From NCBI RefSeq assembly GCF_004000805.1, contig NZ_BILY01000042.1:1-59931 (forward strand): 59,931 nt of DNA, in the 5' to 3' direction. A program made the position numbers and the translations under genes. Positions within the stretch are counted from its first letter, which is position 1. Each line of letters begins with the position of its first letter. Origin of the DNA: Paenibacillus glycanilyticus NBRC 16618. Lineage in GTDB: Bacteria; Bacillota; Bacilli; Paenibacillales; Paenibacillaceae. The notes beneath the pieces were generated by a model. That model did no database searches and had not been told where the DNA came from. It saw only the letters and a program-made list of their open reading frames with translations. Below, piece after piece: positions 58,402 to 59,931 of the stretch.

Positions 58402-59885
58402 TGTAATAATCCCCTTATCGCTTCTTTTGCCACCAAACGGTCGTCAAAAGGATGCGTAACGCTTCCTATAATTTGATACGTTTCATGACCTTTCCCCGCA
58501 ATCAATACTACATCTCCCGGGCTTGCCATTTCAACCGCTTTTTCAATCGCGGCGCGGCGGTCAACCTCCAGTTCGTAACGGTCGGAGGTTACTCCGTCCT
58601 TCAGGAGACCGGCTTCAATATCCTTTAGAATAAGGTCCGGATCTTCCGTTCTCGGGTTATCGGAGGTGACGAGCACGTAATCCGCATAGCGGGCGGCAAT
58701 CGAGCCCATAATCGGGCGTTTCGTCTTGTCGCGGTCGCCGCCGCAGCCGAATACGCAAATAATCTGCGGAGGAGCCAGCTCCTTCACCGCGCGAAGCACA
58801 TTCTCCAGTCCGTCTGGGGTATGCGCGTAGTCCACGACAACGGCGAACTCCTGTCCTGCCTGCACGGATTCTACACGGCCCGGCACGCCGGGAACCGCTT
58901 CGAGACTAGCCTTGATCCGTTCAAGCGCAACGCCTTCAATCAGAGCGGCCGAAATAGCCGCAAGCGCATTATAGACGTTAAACTTGCCGACCATCTGCAG
59001 CGCGATATCCGTCTCGCCGCGGAATGTGCTTACCCGAAACGTAGTGCCACGCGCGGAAATCCGGATATCCGAAGCCCGAACATCAGCATGGTTGTCGATG
59101 CCGTAGGTGATGACTTCGGCTGCCGTCAGCTTGGCGAACTGCTCGGATACGGGATCATCCACATTAAGAACCGCATAAGCGCGATCCCCGGCGTTTGCCG
59201 CGTACTCATTGCCAAGGCGCGAGAAGAACAGACCTTTTGCCGCCGCATACTTTTCCATCGTTCCGTGATAGTCCAGATGATCCTGGGTCAGATTCGTAAA
59301 GACCGCCGTACGGAACCGGCAGCCCTTCACGCGCCCCTGCTCCAGAGCATGCGAGGACACTTCTATCGCGCAATAGGCCGTTCCTTCCTTGCGCATGTCG
59401 GATAAATATTGCTGCAGCTGAAGCGCTTCCGGCGTAGTGCCCGACATCGGAAACGATTTTCCCGCGTACCGCATCTCTACCGTGCCGATTACGCCGGAGC
59501 TTCTGTCGTTATCATTTAAAATCTGTTCGATCAAATAAGTTGTAGTCGTCTTGCCATTCGTCCCCGTTACCCCAATCAGATGAAGAGCCTTGCTGGGGTG
59601 ACCATAGAAATGATCGGCCAATACGGCCATAGCCAGCCGGCTGTCCTTCACGATCAGCTGAGGAGCATCCAGCTCCAGCTCACGTTCGACGACGAATGCG
59701 ACTGCGCCTTTGGCCGCCGCTTGAGGCGCGTAAGCATGACCGTCAACCGTATGACCCGGCAGACAGATGAATAACTGCCCCGGCCCTACTTTGCGGGAAT
59801 CCGTCTCGATCCCCGCTATTTCCGTATCGCCTGCTCCTGATAGCCTCGCCGTAATAAGCAGTTCTGCCAATTCGCTTAATCGCAT
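58398..59885 (-). CDS. murE: UDP-MurNAc-dipeptide:meso-diaminopimelate ligase
   Basis: It adds meso-diaminopimelate to UDP-MurNAc-L-Ala-D-Glu. The 495 residues have the P-loop GVTGTNGKTTTTYLIEQ, and VTSDNPRTEDPDLILKDIE with the DNPR motif of DAP-adding enzymes; lysine-adding enzymes differ here. NLTQDHLDYHGTMEKYAAAK lies in the central domain. ATG 59885 follows GGGAGGAAAACAAC. It is the first gene of this strand in the window; the operon probably begins further upstream, outside. Confidence 0.96.
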   Translation of the reverse strand: MRLSELAELLITARLSGAGDTEIAGIETDSRKVGPGQLFICLPGHTVDGHAYAPQAAAKGAVAFVVERELELDAPQLIVKDSRLAMAVLADHFYGHPSKALHLIGVTGTNGKTTTTYLIEQILNDNDRSSGVIGTVEMRYAGKSFPMSGTTPEALQLQQYLSDMRKEGTAYCAIEVSSHALEQGRVKGCRFRTAVFTNLTQDHLDYHGTMEKYAAAKGLFFSRLGNEYAANAGDRAYAVLNVDDPVSEQFAKLTAAEVITYGIDNHADVRASDIRISARGTTFRVSTFRGETDIALQMVGKFNVYNALAAISAALIEGVALERIKASLEAVPGVPGRVESVQAGQEFAVVVDYAHTPDGLENVLRAVKELAPPQIICVFGCGGDRDKTKRPIMGSIAARYADYVLVTSDNPRTEDPDLILKDIEAGLLKDGVTSDRYELEVDRRAAIEKAVEMASPGDVVLIAGKGHETYQIIGSVTHPFDDRLVAKEAIRGLLH

Positions 59886-59931
59886 GTTGTTTTCCTCCCG
59901 TATGCTGGTCGTTATCTCTCATTATAGTCAA

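Overview
The window looks like chromosomal core DNA from a spore-forming, Gram-positive Bacillota, most likely Paenibacillus or a close relative. The evidence is the block ileS-divIVA-ylmHG-sepF-ylmEDC-sigG-sigE-spoIIGA-ftsZ-ftsA-divIB-murA-murB-spoVE-murD-mraY-murF-murE, a PyrR-attenuated pyr operon, AGGAGG-type ribosome sites and a moderately high GC content. MurE has the DNPR motif of meso-diaminopimelate-adding enzymes, and the acetylase diaminopimelate genes (patA, dapL, dapH) lie nearby. I see no insertion sequence, prophage or CRISPR array.

Layout. 1-1440: tail of an unknown gene, a 53-residue membrane peptide and a CDF metal exporter. 1498-7565 (+): seven tightly coupled genes, a glycosyltransferase followed by enzymes for a CDP-linked, C-methylated 6-deoxyhexose; two of them appear to start at CTG. 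7665-8618 (+): secreted protein with SLH-like and PrcB-like parts. 8682-10512 (-): ung, an RNase H and three tRNAs. 11014-11526 (+): YjcG-type 2H phosphoesterase. 11641-18776 (-): five-gene export operon (LolD-type ATPase, lipoprotein HlyD adaptor, 972-residue FtsX-type permease, second ATPase with an AbrB-like tail, solute-binding lipoprotein) behind a good extracytoplasmic-function sigma promoter. 18951-20684 (-): chemotaxis receptor. 20857-29824 (-): pyrR-pyrB-pyrC-carA-carB-pyrF-pyrE with attenuator and strong promoter. 30206-33353: patA converging on dapH-dapL. 33577-36299: rluD, lspA, a YteA-type zinc finger protein and a DUF5665-like membrane protein. 36427-39883 (-): ileS with T-box leader and promoter. 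39895-59885 (-): division, sporulation and peptidoglycan precursor genes.

How the parts work together. patA-dapH-dapL supply meso-diaminopimelate, which MurE adds to the precursor built by MurA, MurB, MurD and MurF and passed to lipid by MraY. FtsZ, FtsA, SepF, DivIB, DivIVA and SpoVE organise septation. SpoIIGA, SigE and SigG run compartment-specific sporulation transcription. The pyr operon makes UMP for nucleotide sugars.

Most unusual points: the ECF-controlled export operon with an ATPase-AbrB fusion and matching Gly/Asn linkers; absence of murG from its usual slot between spoVE and murB; an IleRS of the eukaryote-like type 2; paired CTG starts in the sugar cluster; and a candidate Spo0A-type spoIIG promoter with a long spacer.
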